Origin: DASRAA01 sp963814165
GTDB taxonomy: Bacteria; Acidobacteriota; Terriglobia; Terriglobales; Acidobacteriaceae
Assembly: GCA_963814165.1 (NCBI GenBank)
Contig: CAWFBW010000017.1
Coordinates: 1-64,000, forward strand
Direction of reading: 5' to 3'
Length of the DNA: 64,000 nt
The notes under the pieces were generated by a model. That model saw only the letters and a program-made list of their open reading frames with translations. It was not told the DNA's origin and made no database searches. Positions 9,326-19,053 of this stretch are shown one piece after another (positions within the stretch are counted from its first letter, which is position 1; each line of letters begins with the position of its first letter). Both the position numbers and the translations under genes were made by a program.

Positions 9326-10146
9326 TGCGGCGCGGCATGTCAACGCTGATTTATGCGCGCACAGAGCGATTGCATCCCGGATTGCTCGACCAGATGGTCG
9401 AAGGCGGGGCGCAGACGATTGAAATTTTCGGCGGTCGGGGGCACTTCAACTACTCCGACAGGCAGCACGTGCGCGAGATTGCGAACTGGTCCCGCAGCAC
9501 GGGCGTAGCGTTCCACTCGATGCATGCTCCAATGCACGGCGATGACGAGTTTGGACGGACAGGCGCGCCGGGACTGAATATTGCGGCGGTGGAGAAGCGA
9601 GACCGCATCGCCGCCATGGATGAAATCAAGCGAGCGATTGAGGTTGCCGAGCACGCGCCGTTTCAGTTCCTGGTGCAGCATGTGGGCGTGGGCGGGGAGA
9701 GTGCGAGCGGACAGAAGATGGACGCGGCCATGACTTCGCTGGAGCATCTGCGCGCCTTTGCCAAACCGCTGGGCGTGCAGGTGGTGGTGGAGAATATTCC
9801 CAACGAGCTATCGACGCCGGAAGCACTAGTGGAGTTGCTGCGCGCCGGGCGCTTCACCGACATCGGCGTGTGCTTCGATGTGGGGCATGCGCACATGGGT
9901 CCGGGGATTCCGCAGGCGTTCGAGACGCTGAAGGATCTGATTCGAACGACGCACGTGCATGACAACCACGGCGAGCGCGACGAGCACCTGTGGCCGGGCG
10001 GCGGGACCATCGATTGGAAGCAAACGATCGAGCTGTTGCTGTCGGCTCCGAATGTGCCGGCGTTGGTGCTGGAGATTGAGGGCACGGAAGGAGAGAATGT
10101 GGCGAGGAGGATGGCGGAGGCGTATGGGAAGCTAGAAGCTATTTGA
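9325..10146 (+). CDS. Sugar phosphate isomerase/epimerase-like TIM-barrel protein
   Basis: A 273-aa member of the xylose isomerase-like / AP endonuclease 2 TIM-barrel family. Metal-ligand motifs of this fold are visible: the glutamate in VVVENIPN, CFDVGHAHMG, THVHDNHGERDEHLWPG and the C-terminal LVLEIEG. The HDNHGxxDxHxxPGxG pattern is typical of members annotated as sugar phosphate isomerases/epimerases. It starts inside the ggt stop codon (overlap of 1 bp); an alternative ATG lies 12 bp downstream. The substrate is unknown. Confidence 0.85.
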   Translation: MRRGMSTLIYARTERLHPGLLDQMVEGGAQTIEIFGGRGHFNYSDRQHVREIANWSRSTGVAFHSMHAPMHGDDEFGRTGAPGLNIAAVEKRDRIAAMDEIKRAIEVAEHAPFQFLVQHVGVGGESASGQKMDAAMTSLEHLRAFAKPLGVQVVVENIPNELSTPEALVELLRAGRFTDIGVCFDVGHAHMGPGIPQAFETLKDLIRTTHVHDNHGERDEHLWPGGGTIDWKQTIELLLSAPNVPALVLEIEGTEGENVARRMAEAYGKLEAI

Positions 10147-10180
10147 GAGTTTGGGTTCTTTGGCTGGGAAGGCATCTGTC

Positions 10181-10260
10181 GTCCCTCCGGGACTCTAGTA
10201 ATTTTCTTGGCTCAACCCAGGACTGAGGTCCTGGGCTATGATCTTTCGCCCCTCCGGGGC
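10181..10260. repeat. Cluster of three short palindromes upstream of asnS
   Basis: Three hairpins follow one another: GTCCC-tcc-GGGAC (10181-10193), CCCAGGAC-tgag-GTCCTGGG (10216-10235) and GCCCC-tcc-GGGGC (10248-10260). The outer two share the loop tcc and look like variants of one dispersed intergenic palindrome. They occupy the leader region of asnS. Confidence 0.55.
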
Positions 10261-10281
10261 TGGTTTCGAAAGACAGGACTC

Positions 10282-11619
10282 ATGGAAGAAACTCCGGCAG
10301 CAACCATTACTACGATTCGGGAAGTTGGGAAATACGACGGGCAGGCAGTCATTATTCGCGGGTGGCTGTACAACCTGCGGGAGAGCGGGAAGCTGCTGTT
10401 TCCGCAGCTCCGCGATGGCAGCGGAATCATCCAGGGCGTAGTGGTAAAGAGCCAGGTTTCGCCCGAGCTGTTCGAATCGATCAAAACGCTGACGCAGGAG
10501 TCGAGCGTAATCGTTACGGGCAAAGTCCGCGCTGACAAGCGTGCTCCCGGCGGATACGAGCTCGACGTCACGGATGCGCAGGTGGTGCAACGGGTGAATC
10601 CCGACGATCCGTATCCGATCACGCCGAAGGAGCATGGCGTTGACTTCCTGATGGAACATCGGCACCTGTGGATGCGTTCGCCGCGGCAGGCGGCGATCCT
10701 GCGTACGCGGGCGGAGATCATCAAGGCGGCACGCGACTTTTTCGATGAGCGCGGCTTCACGCTGACCGATCCGCCGATCCTTACACCTGCGGCGTGCGAG
10801 GGCACGACGACGCTGTTTCCGGTGGACTACTTCGAGGAGCAAGCCTACCTGACGCAGTCGGGCCAACTTTATGTGGAAGCAACCGCCATGGCGCTGGGCA
10901 AGGTGTACAGCTTTGGGCCCACGTTTCGCGCAGAAAAGTCGAAGACGCGACGGCACCTGACGGAGTTCTGGATGGTGGAGCCGGAGGTGGCCTATGCCAC
11001 GCTGGATGATCTGATGGTGCTGGCTGAGGAGTTCATCACTTCCATCGTGCAGAAGTGCCTCGCGAAGCGGCGTCCGGAGTTGGTGACGATTGGGCGCGAC
11101 ATCAGCAAGCTGGAAAAGATTGCGACGCCGTTTCCGCGGATAACCTATGACGACGCTGTGAAGATGCTGCAGGAGGCGCACGCCAAGGGTCTCGTCGAGA
11201 ACAAGTTCGAATACGGCGGCGATTTCGGATCGCCGGATGAGACGTACCTCTCGTCGCAGTTCGACCGACCGGTGATGGTGCATCGCTATCCAGCGGCGGT
11301 GAAGGCGTTTTACATGGAACCCGATCCGGAGCGGCCCGACCTGGCCTTGTGCGTGGACGTGCTCGCGCCCGAGGGCTATGGCGAGATCATCGGCGGGTCG
11401 CAGCGCATGGGGTCGTATGAGCTGCTGCTGGAGCGGATTCATCAGCATGAGCTGCCGGAAGAAGCGTTCAAGTGGTACCTTGATCTGCGCAAGTTTGGCG
11501 GCGTGCCGCATGCCGGCTTTGGGATGGGCATCGAGCGCGCGGTGGCGTGGATTTGCGGACTCGACCACGTGCGGGAGACGATTCCGTTTGCACGGACGCT
11601 GACCCGACTGTATCCGTAG
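10282..11619 (+). CDS. asnS: Asparaginyl-tRNA synthetase
   Basis: A 445-aa class IIb aminoacyl-tRNA synthetase charging tRNA-Asn. The N-terminal OB-fold anticodon-binding domain (GQAVIIRGWLYNLRESGK) covers about residues 17-110. The catalytic domain has motif 2 FRAEKSKTRRHLTEFWMVEPE split over residues near 215-235 and motif 3 GFGMGIERAVAWICGL near the C terminus. The asparaginyl rather than aspartyl type is indicated by the length and by the FDRPVMVHRYP and GEIIGGSQR blocks. The frame is open upstream through the palindromic repeat to 10207, but the ATG at 10282 gives a normal N terminus. Its presence implies that Asn-tRNA can be made directly. Confidence 0.94.
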   Translation: MEETPAATITTIREVGKYDGQAVIIRGWLYNLRESGKLLFPQLRDGSGIIQGVVVKSQVSPELFESIKTLTQESSVIVTGKVRADKRAPGGYELDVTDAQVVQRVNPDDPYPITPKEHGVDFLMEHRHLWMRSPRQAAILRTRAEIIKAARDFFDERGFTLTDPPILTPAACEGTTTLFPVDYFEEQAYLTQSGQLYVEATAMALGKVYSFGPTFRAEKSKTRRHLTEFWMVEPEVAYATLDDLMVLAEEFITSIVQKCLAKRRPELVTIGRDISKLEKIATPFPRITYDDAVKMLQEAHAKGLVENKFEYGGDFGSPDETYLSSQFDRPVMVHRYPAAVKAFYMEPDPERPDLALCVDVLAPEGYGEIIGGSQRMGSYELLLERIHQHELPEEAFKWYLDLRKFGGVPHAGFGMGIERAVAWICGLDHVRETIPFARTLTRLYP

Positions 11620-11644
11620 GGGTGAATTGTCGCAGCGGTAAATT

Positions 11645-11662
11645 GCACCGCCGAGGCGGTGC
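11645..11662. repeat. Perfect 8-bp palindrome GCACCGCC-ga-GGCGGTGC
   Basis: A compact hairpin between asnS and the arginase gene. No T-run follows, so it is not a clear terminator. A related sequence (CCCGCCGAGGCGGG) occurs near 41148. Confidence 0.45.
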
Positions 11663-11694
11663 TCCATCCAGAACACGCAACGTAGGAATGAGTT

Positions 11695-12648
11695 ATGGCG
11701 ACTAGTCCAGCGACCAAACCGCTACAGCACTTTGAAACACCGAAACAGATACGCATCATCGGAGTGCCGCTTGATCTAGGGCAGTCGCGCCGCGGGGTCG
11801 ACATGGGACCGTCTGCGGTACGGGTCGCCGGGCTGGAGAGCAAGCTCGAAGAACTCGGATACAACGTGAAAGACGGCGGCAACGTGTCAGTTGCGGTGCT
11901 GGAGACGCGGCCCCAGGGTGATCCGAGGGCCAAATACCTCACTGAGATCACGGCGACCTGCAGCAAGGAAGCCGAAATGGTGATCAAGACGCTGGAGAGC
12001 GGCCACATCCCCGTGGTGCTCGGTGGCGACCATTCGATCGCGGCAGGAACCGTGTCAGGTGTGGCGGAGTATTACCGGCGGCAGAAGCAGAAGATCGGGC
12101 TGATCTGGATCGATGCACACAGCGACATCAATACGCCCGAGAGCTCGCCCAGCGGCAACGTGCATGGCATGCCGCTCGGCGCCATCATGGGATTGTGGGA
12201 ATCTCCGTTGTCCAACCTCTACAACTTCAGCCCAAAGGTGAAGCCAGACAACTGCGTGCTGGTGGGTATCCGCGATGTTGACAGCCATGAGCGGGAGAAC
12301 ATCAAACGCGCGGGCGTGCATGCGTTCACCATGCGCGACATTGACGAGCGCGGCATGCGTACCGTGATGGAAGAGGCATTGCGCCTGGCCGGGCGAGGTA
12401 CTGTGGGTTACCACGTTTCGCTCGACATGGACTGGATCGATCCTGAGGATGCGCCGGGGGTGGGGACTCCAGTGTGGGGTGGAGCCACCTATCGCGAAGG
12501 CCACCTCGCGATGGAGATCATCGCCGACCACGGGCGCATGCTGAGTTTCGAAATCGTGGAAGTGAACCCAGTCCTTGACGAGCGTAACCAAACGGCAGAG
12601 CTGGCGGTGGAATTAGCGCTGTCAGCGTTTGGGAAGAAGATACTATAG
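11695..12648 (+). CDS. rocF: Arginase
   Basis: A 317-aa ureohydrolase that hydrolyses arginine to ornithine and urea with a Mn2+ pair. All ligand motifs are present: GGDHS, DAHSDIN and DMDWIDP, plus the substrate loop SPSGNVHGMPLG. The segments YHVSLDMDWIDPEDAPGVGT and SFEIVEVNPVLDERN match true arginases (rocF type) better than agmatinases. An AGGA element lies 7 nt before the ATG. It is a stand-alone gene with no ornithine aminotransferase or urease genes next to it. Confidence 0.92.
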   Translation: MATSPATKPLQHFETPKQIRIIGVPLDLGQSRRGVDMGPSAVRVAGLESKLEELGYNVKDGGNVSVAVLETRPQGDPRAKYLTEITATCSKEAEMVIKTLESGHIPVVLGGDHSIAAGTVSGVAEYYRRQKQKIGLIWIDAHSDINTPESSPSGNVHGMPLGAIMGLWESPLSNLYNFSPKVKPDNCVLVGIRDVDSHERENIKRAGVHAFTMRDIDERGMRTVMEEALRLAGRGTVGYHVSLDMDWIDPEDAPGVGTPVWGGATYREGHLAMEIIADHGRMLSFEIVEVNPVLDERNQTAELAVELALSAFGKKIL

Positions 12649-12843
12649 GCTGGTGCTCGCGACCGACCGCTCCCCGGCTGGTCAAAATCGCCCTCGTGCT
12701 GGCGGCAGGCCGCGCTGTGCTAGCTTGCGGTCGCATTCGGTTGTAGGATTAGGCCAATGCCTAGCACCAAACGGCCAGATGTCTAAGGCAGACCCCTTTC
12801 CGTGTTTGCCAGTGGGCAGGCCGGCAAGCGAGACGAAGTTTCC

Positions 12844-14649
12844 ATGACATCATCTCCGACCACTGTCGTGAATTGCCAGAACGGCAGATACGACGTCTCC
12901 GTCGCGCGCGTCTGTCTTGTGCTGTTTGTGTCATGGTTCGCGGTTAGCATAGCGCTGGCACAGTCGGCCTCCACGGAGCTGAGCAAACCTGTGAGCGCCG
13001 CTTCGCAGGAAACCGCTGCCAATGTGCCGGAAGTGACCACGCACGAAGAACTGCAGACCTTTCAGGTCAAGGTCAATCTGGTGGAAGTGCGCGTGGTAGT
13101 GCGCGACGCGAAAGGGAACCCGGTCGGGAACCTGAAGCAGGACGACTTCCTGCTGTTCGACGATAACAAGCCACAGACGATCACGCGATTTTCGGTGGAG
13201 AAGAGCGGGGGCCCAGGGGCGGTCGCAACCAGCCCGCAAAATCCCGAACTCAGCGCTGCCGGCACCGCACCAACCGAAACCGCTCCAAAGCATCGGGTAG
13301 CGTTCCTCTTTGACGACGTCAACTCCACCGCGAGCGACCTGGTCGGAGCCCGCAAAGCAGCCGAGCTGCGGGTCGACGCACTCAAGCCGGGAGAATCCAT
13401 CGCCATCTTTACCATATCCGGTCAGGGGAATCAGGATTTCACCAGCGATCATGACAAACTGCTAGCCGCCCTGAGCCAGCTCAAGCCCAGACCCATTGGT
13501 GGACCTGGCTTAATGGACTGCCCTCCGATTGATTACTACATTGCGGCGCAGATCGACAGATATCACGACGAACGGGCACTGAACATGGTGATGCAAGAGG
13601 TCAATGCCTGCCAGTTCGACGGCAAGGCGAAATCATCGCAGGTGCTCGAAGGCATGACCCGCAGTAGGGTCAGTCAAGTGATGCAGGCGGGCGAAACTCA
13701 ACTGCAACTCACGCTGCAAAGCATCAATGATATTGTGCGACGGGTGGCTACTCTGCCCGGCCGGCGCACCATCGTCTTTCTGTCGCCCGGAATGTACGTC
13801 GTAGAGGAACAAGCGGCCCTCACCGATTACCTGAATCGCGCCATACGCGCTGGAGTTGTGATCAACACGCTAGACATCAGGGGCCTGTACACGGACTCGG
13901 CAAACGGCGTGGATATCAGCCTGCGAGCTTCTGGTACGGGGGTATATCCGGCGGCAATGAGCACTTATAGCGCGGCATCGGCAACGGCGCAATCCGACGC
14001 GATGATGCAGATTGCGTACGCGACGGGTGGGAACTACTTCCACAACCGTAATGATCTTACGGCGGGCCTGGAGAAACTCACCGCCGTACCGGAATACTCG
14101 TACCTGCTGGGGTTCACTCCGCAAAACCTTAAGAACGATGGGAAGTTTCATCCGTTACGGGTGAAACTGAAACAAGGTGACGGCCTGACCGTACAGGCGC
14201 GCAATGGGTACCTGGCCCCCAGAAAGGTCGACGCCAGCGAGGAAGCCAAGCAGGAGATTGCCGACGAAGTCTTTGCGCAAAACGAAGTCCAGGAGCTGCC
14301 TCTGCAAACTCAGACGCAGTATTACCTGGGGGGCGACGATAAGGCGCACATCAACGTGGTGGTCCGCGTGGACGTCAAACGGATGGCGTTTAAGAAGTCG
14401 GACGGACGGAACCTGAACGACCTCACTGTGGTTACGGCACTGTTCGACCGTAACGCGAACTTCATCTCCGCCAAGAGCAACACCGTCAAAATGCACATCA
14501 AGGACGAAACCCTGGCCACCAAGCTGAACTCGGGTATCACGCTCAAAAGCAATTTCGATGTGAGCCCCGGTAGCTACGTGATTCGAGTGGTGGCTCGTGA
14601 CGGACAGGGTAAGCTTGCGGCGCAAAACAGCGTCATCGAAATTCCTTAG
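12844..14649 (+). CDS. VWFA-related acidobacterial domain protein, secreted
   Basis: A 601-aa protein starting at the ATG at 12844, with a signal segment near residues 20-40 ending SIALAQSAS. A short conserved VEVRVVVRDAKGNPVGNLKQ domain precedes a von Willebrand A domain (FLFDDVNSTASDL to about residue 370). The classical MIDAS DxSxS is replaced by DDVNST. The tail LNNGFTLKS-type beta domain (about 480-600) is typical of this acidobacterial family (TIGR03436). It is probably an exported protein-interaction module; no enzymatic residues are seen. A paralogue follows 15 bp downstream. Confidence 0.86.
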   Translation: MTSSPTTVVNCQNGRYDVSVARVCLVLFVSWFAVSIALAQSASTELSKPVSAASQETAANVPEVTTHEELQTFQVKVNLVEVRVVVRDAKGNPVGNLKQDDFLLFDDNKPQTITRFSVEKSGGPGAVATSPQNPELSAAGTAPTETAPKHRVAFLFDDVNSTASDLVGARKAAELRVDALKPGESIAIFTISGQGNQDFTSDHDKLLAALSQLKPRPIGGPGLMDCPPIDYYIAAQIDRYHDERALNMVMQEVNACQFDGKAKSSQVLEGMTRSRVSQVMQAGETQLQLTLQSINDIVRRVATLPGRRTIVFLSPGMYVVEEQAALTDYLNRAIRAGVVINTLDIRGLYTDSANGVDISLRASGTGVYPAAMSTYSAASATAQSDAMMQIAYATGGNYFHNRNDLTAGLEKLTAVPEYSYLLGFTPQNLKNDGKFHPLRVKLKQGDGLTVQARNGYLAPRKVDASEEAKQEIADEVFAQNEVQELPLQTQTQYYLGGDDKAHINVVVRVDVKRMAFKKSDGRNLNDLTVVTALFDRNANFISAKSNTVKMHIKDETLATKLNSGITLKSNFDVSPGSYVIRVVARDGQGKLAAQNSVIEIP

Positions 14650-14664
14650 CAGTTGGAGGTTGTT

Positions 14665-16833
14665 GTGAATTACCGGCGACATTTGTTGATTGCAATCCTG
14701 GTATTTGGGTTGGCTTGCGTGCTGGGGGGACGCGGCGGCATGACCTACTTCACAGCCCACGCTCAACAGGCTGGGGACACCTCCGGCGCGGCGACGACTA
14801 CCATCAAGGCCGAATCGCGGCTGGTGCTGGTGGATGTGGTGGTGACCGACAAGAAAGGGAACTACCTTTCGGATCTCACAGAGAAGGACTTCCGGGTGTG
14901 GGAGGACGATCACGAGCAGAAGGTCACGAGCTTCTCGTCGGAACAGTCGGGTACGACGGGCGATACCCAGAAACAGCACCTGGTGTTGTTTTTCGACGAC
15001 GACTCAATGCAACCAGCCGACCAGGGCCGGGCGCGCGCCGCGGCGGGCCAGTTCGTGGAGGCGCACTCGGGCCCGGCCGAGTACATCGCTGTCATCGATT
15101 ACGCGGGAACCATGCGGGTGACCCAAAACTTTACGAATGACAGCGAGAGGTTGAAGAAGGCCGTTGGGACCGCGAAGATTTCGCTCGGCGAGCCGACCAA
15201 CGCCTCGCTCGGGTCGCCGGTGTTCAACAGCTTTGCCTCGTATTCAGATCGGAATTCATTGCTTGCTCTGCGCAGCGTCTCGCGAAGCCTTGCGTCCATC
15301 CCTGGACGAAAGAGCTTGATCTGGTTGACGGCAGGGTTTCCGCTCACGCCCGGCATGGAATCCGAAATGACGGCGGTGATCAATACCTGCAACAAAGCCA
15401 ATGTCGCCGTTTATGCAGTTGACGTCCGCGGCCTTGCAGGCGCCGTGTCGAGTACCGGCAGCTTGTGGTCAACGCCGGAGGTTGCCGACGGGAAGCTGGA
15501 GTACGCGTCGTACTCCGAAAACAAGAGCGGAAACGCTGCGGACAAGCCACACCTGGTTTACGTTGCCCAGACCAAGCCACCGAGCGGAGGCACCACCGGA
15601 GGTACAAGGCCCCCCACCAACACTCGGCCTCCAAGCCAGTCCGGCCCCCCGATCTATACACAACCCAACTGGAACCGGCCCCGGACCATCGTTCCTCCGC
15701 CGATTCCTTCCACGGGGGTGAACCAGCAGGTTCTGTATGCAATTGCCACCGGAACAGGCGGCTTCGTCATCGGCAACAACAACGATTTGCTTGCCGCATT
15801 GGAGAAAGTCGCCAAGGATCAGGCCCAGTATTATCTTGTCGGCTACGTACCCCCAGATAAAGGAGAAGGGGCGTGTCATACGCTACGCGTGAAAGTTGAA
15901 CGGTCAGGTGCCCAGGTTCGCGCCCGCAGTGGGTACTGCGCCACGAGGCCGGTAGACTTCCTGGCAGGAAAGCCGATCTCGAAACAGCTCGAGGAGCGAG
16001 CCATGGGAAGCGAGAAGGGCGATATTTCAGGGCACATCGCGACTCCTTACTTCTTCACGTCGCCGGAAACGGCGCGCGTCAATCTGGCCATGGAGATTCC
16101 TGGAAAGTCGATTCAGCTCGAGAAAGTGAAAGGCATGTACCACGGTGTGGTGAACATTCTCGGGCTGGCCATCAAGCCCGACGGCACGGTGGCGGCCCGT
16201 TTCAGCGACACAGCCGAAGTGGATTTGGAGAAGGGCGACGTGGGCGATTTCACCAACCGGCCGTATCACTACGAGAATCAGTTCTACATCTCCGGAGGGC
16301 AGTACACCTTGAGGTTGGCGGTCAGTTCGGGCGAGAAGTACGGACAGTTCGAGTTGCCGCTGATTGTGGACCACTACGATCCAAAGCAATTCGGCATCAG
16401 CGACCTGGCGCTGAGCAAACAGTTCTACAAGGTGTCCGACATGTCGACGGCTCTGGACGAGCAGTTGCTGCAAGACCGCACGCCGCTGGTCACGCAGGGT
16501 TTGCAAATGGTGCCGTCGGGCACGAACCGCTTCAAGACTACCGACCGGGTTGCAATCTATCTCGAAGTGTATGAGCCGCTGATCGCCGACGAAAAGACGC
16601 CGAAAGTCGGACTCAAGATGCGAATCGTGGACCAAAAGACGGGCAAGTCCCAACTCGAAGCGGGTGTGCCGGACACGGGTTCGTCGGTGATTCCCGGAAA
16701 TCCGGTGATTCCGATGGGTGTGCCTTTGCCGGTGGACCACTTGCCGCCGGGAAACTACGTGGTCGAATTACTGGCGACCGATTCTGCCGGCCATTCGTCT
16801 GCCACGCGAAAGGCTGTATTCTCGGTTGAGTAG
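14665..16833 (+). CDS. VWFA-related acidobacterial domain protein, secreted (paralogue)
   Basis: A 722-aa protein. I choose the GTG at 14665 because GGAGG lies 5 nt upstream and the product then opens with a signal peptide (MNYRRHLLIAILVFGLACVL); a TTG at 14653 is also in frame. The order is RLVLVDVVVTDKKGNYLSDL, then a VWA domain (FFDDDSMQPADQ to about residue 260), a Pro/Thr-rich linker (near 310-350), the end of the VWA fold (QYYLVGYVPPDKGEGA) and a long C-terminal beta-rich region. It is in tandem with the previous gene and presumably cotranscribed. Confidence 0.86.
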   Translation: MNYRRHLLIAILVFGLACVLGGRGGMTYFTAHAQQAGDTSGAATTTIKAESRLVLVDVVVTDKKGNYLSDLTEKDFRVWEDDHEQKVTSFSSEQSGTTGDTQKQHLVLFFDDDSMQPADQGRARAAAGQFVEAHSGPAEYIAVIDYAGTMRVTQNFTNDSERLKKAVGTAKISLGEPTNASLGSPVFNSFASYSDRNSLLALRSVSRSLASIPGRKSLIWLTAGFPLTPGMESEMTAVINTCNKANVAVYAVDVRGLAGAVSSTGSLWSTPEVADGKLEYASYSENKSGNAADKPHLVYVAQTKPPSGGTTGGTRPPTNTRPPSQSGPPIYTQPNWNRPRTIVPPPIPSTGVNQQVLYAIATGTGGFVIGNNNDLLAALEKVAKDQAQYYLVGYVPPDKGEGACHTLRVKVERSGAQVRARSGYCATRPVDFLAGKPISKQLEERAMGSEKGDISGHIATPYFFTSPETARVNLAMEIPGKSIQLEKVKGMYHGVVNILGLAIKPDGTVAARFSDTAEVDLEKGDVGDFTNRPYHYENQFYISGGQYTLRLAVSSGEKYGQFELPLIVDHYDPKQFGISDLALSKQFYKVSDMSTALDEQLLQDRTPLVTQGLQMVPSGTNRFKTTDRVAIYLEVYEPLIADEKTPKVGLKMRIVDQKTGKSQLEAGVPDTGSSVIPGNPVIPMGVPLPVDHLPPGNYVVELLATDSAGHSSATRKAVFSVE

Positions 16834-16859
16834 CAGTTGCCGGCACAATTCGCATACTG

Positions 16860-18284
16860 ATGACCGTCCTCGAACGTCTTTTTGAAAAGCATTTTCGCGC
16901 GCCAGCCACCCGTGTGCTGCCACTGCACGGGCAGCTTGGCGGGTCGGGCCGGAACATCATCCGGCTGGCCAACGACACCAACACCGCGATTGGAATTTTG
17001 TACGGCGTGCGCGAGGAGAATGCTGCGTTCGTCGAGTTCTCGCGGGCGTTCCGGCACAATGGGCTCCCGGTGCCGCAGATCTACGCGGAAGCCCTCGATG
17101 AGAATGCATACCTCGAAGAGGACCTGGGCGACCTCTCGCTGTTCCAGTTTCTGTCGCAGAACCGCCAGGGCGATGTCATCGCGCCCGAGGTGGTGGACGC
17201 CTACCGCAAGGTGGTCGCAGTGCTGCCGCGCTTCCAGGTCGAGATGCGCGACAAGATCAACTACAAGGTTTGCTATCCGCGCCCGAGTTTCGACCGGCAA
17301 TCGATTTCGTGGGACCTCAACTATTTCAAGTACCACTTTCTGCGGCTGGCGGGGGTTGCGTTCAGCGAGCAGGCGTTGGAGAAAGATTTTGCGCGACTGA
17401 CAAAGTTCTTGCTCGAAGCCGACCGCGACTACTTCCTCTACCGCGATTTTCAGTCGCGCAATGTGATGATGGTGGGGGGAGATCCGTGCTTTCTCGACTA
17501 CCAGGGTGGTCGCAGAGGCGCCCTGCAATACGACATCGCGTCGCTGCTGTTTGACGCCAAGGCCGACTTGCCACCCGAGCTACGGCAACAACTACTGGAG
17601 CTTTATCTCGAAAGACTTGCGACGCATGTGCCGCTCGATCGCGACAAATTTCTGCGCTACTACTACGCATATGTTTACGTGCGAGTAATGCAGGCGCTGG
17701 GGGCATACGGGTTTCGCGGGTTCTTCGAGCGTAAGCCGGTATTTTTGCAGAGTGTGCCATACGCGCTCAAGAACATCCGCTGGCTGCTGCACAACGTCAA
17801 GCTGCCGGTAGAGTTACCGGCGCTGATGGAGGTCTTTACCGCAATGCTGGGCTCGGAAACGCTGCGCGGCTTTTCGCCCGAGCCTGGGAAGCTCACAGTG
17901 CGCGTGACCAGTTTCTCGTTTCACCGAGGCTTGCCCAACGACGACACGGGGCACGGCGGCGGTTTTATCTTTGATGCGCGCAGCTTGCCGAATCCTGGGC
18001 GAGAGGAACAATACAAGCCGCTCACCGGCAAGGATGCTCCGGTTGCGGACTACCTGAAACATCAGGAGAGCGTGCGGCAATACTCTGCGCATGTTACGTC
18101 TCTAGTGGACGCCAGCGTGAGCAGTTACCAGGCACGAGGGTTCAAGAACCTGGCGGTGTCATTCGGCTGCACGGGCGGCCAGCACCGGTCGGTGTACCTG
18201 GCCGAACAGTTGGCGAAGCACCTGCGCAAGAGTGGCGTGGACGTCGTGCTGCGACATCGCGAACTGGAAAGCACCGGTCGATGA
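16860..18284 (+). CDS. AmgK/APH-like sugar kinase fused to a RapZ C-terminal domain
   Basis: A 474-aa two-domain protein. Residues 1-330 are an aminoglycoside-phosphotransferase-fold kinase: the catalytic loop LYRDFQSRNVMM holds the general-base Asp, and the metal-binding Asp is in CFLDYQGGRRG. The closest functional model is AmgK (anomeric MurNAc/GlcNAc kinase). Residues 345-474 match the C-terminal domain of RapZ (YvcJ): SFSFHRGLP, VFDARSLPNP-like FIFDARSLPNP, PLTGKDAPV and SFGCTGGQHRSV, a domain that in E. coli senses amino-sugar precursors and binds small RNA. The gene overlaps the MurU-like gene by ATGA, and D-Ala-D-Ala ligase follows. The inferred role is MurNAc/GlcNAc salvage into peptidoglycan precursors. 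Confidence 0.85.
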   Translation: MTVLERLFEKHFRAPATRVLPLHGQLGGSGRNIIRLANDTNTAIGILYGVREENAAFVEFSRAFRHNGLPVPQIYAEALDENAYLEEDLGDLSLFQFLSQNRQGDVIAPEVVDAYRKVVAVLPRFQVEMRDKINYKVCYPRPSFDRQSISWDLNYFKYHFLRLAGVAFSEQALEKDFARLTKFLLEADRDYFLYRDFQSRNVMMVGGDPCFLDYQGGRRGALQYDIASLLFDAKADLPPELRQQLLELYLERLATHVPLDRDKFLRYYYAYVYVRVMQALGAYGFRGFFERKPVFLQSVPYALKNIRWLLHNVKLPVELPALMEVFTAMLGSETLRGFSPEPGKLTVRVTSFSFHRGLPNDDTGHGGGFIFDARSLPNPGREEQYKPLTGKDAPVADYLKHQESVRQYSAHVTSLVDASVSSYQARGFKNLAVSFGCTGGQHRSVYLAEQLAKHLRKSGVDVVLRHRELESTGR

Positions 18285-19019
18285 AGGCCATGGTGCTCGC
18301 GGCGGGACTGGGTACGCGGCTGCGTCCGCTGACGAATGACCGGCCGAAGACGCTGGTAGAAATCAACGGGCGGACGCTACTGGAGATTACGTTGGCTCGC
18401 CTGCGGGATTTCGGCGTGCGCGAGGTGATCGTCAACGTACATCATTTCGCCGACATGGTGGTGGAGTATCCTGGCGGCCAACCGGAATTTCGGGATGCGA
18501 ATCGAGATTTCCCGCGAGGATGTGCTGCTCGACACCGGCGGTGGGCTAAAAAGGGCGGCGTGGTTCTTTCGCGAGGGCGGCAGCGACGAGCCTTTCCTGC
18601 TGCACAACGTGGACGTGATCAGCGCCATTGACCTGGCGCGGATGATGGAGTTTCACCGCTCGCAGCAGGCGCTGGCGACGCTGGCGGTGCAGGAGCGTCG
18701 TAGTTCGCGGCAATTGCTATTCGATGCGAACGGACTGTTGTGCGGACGGCGGTATGAGAAGGAGGGCCGCACCGAACTGGCGCGAGACGCCGAAGGGTTG
18801 AAGGCGTTGGCGTTCTGCGGGGTGCATGTAATATCGCCGCGTATGCTCGAGCAGATAGCGGAAGTCGGCGTGTTCTCGATCATCGAGACGTATCTTCGGC
18901 TGGCGGGGCGTGGCGAAACGATCATCGCGTTTCCAGCGGATGGGGTGTACTGGCGGGACGTGGGGACGGTTGAGAGCCTTAAGCACATAGCGAAGGATGC
19001 TGGGCACCTCGGCAGCTAA
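18281..19019 (+). pseudogene. MurU-like sugar-1-phosphate nucleotidyltransferase, frameshifted
   Basis: The N-terminal 63 residues (MKAMVLAAGLGTRLRPLTND, then RPKTLVEINGRTLLE) are read in one frame. From about 18474 the rest (LLDTGGGLKRAAWFF, FLLHNVDVIS, WRDVGTVESL) is read in another. Removing one C at TATCCTGG (about 18471-18475) restores a continuous protein of about 245 aa, the size of MurU/HddC-type enzymes. The signature GGxGTRLRPLT, the metal Asp in HNVD and the WxDVGT C-terminal motif are all present. The likely reaction is MurNAc-1-P (or related sugar-1-P) + UTP giving UDP-sugar. The break may be a real mutation or a one-base assembly error. Confidence 0.82.
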
Positions 19020-19053
19020 CGCCTTCCACAGGCTGCCGATTTACACTTCAAAT

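Noticed and set aside
10195..11676. 493-aa open frame on the minus strand
   Set aside because: It is exactly antisense to asnS, whose protein motifs are unambiguous; the reverse frame is His/Arg/Leu-rich and has no domain character.
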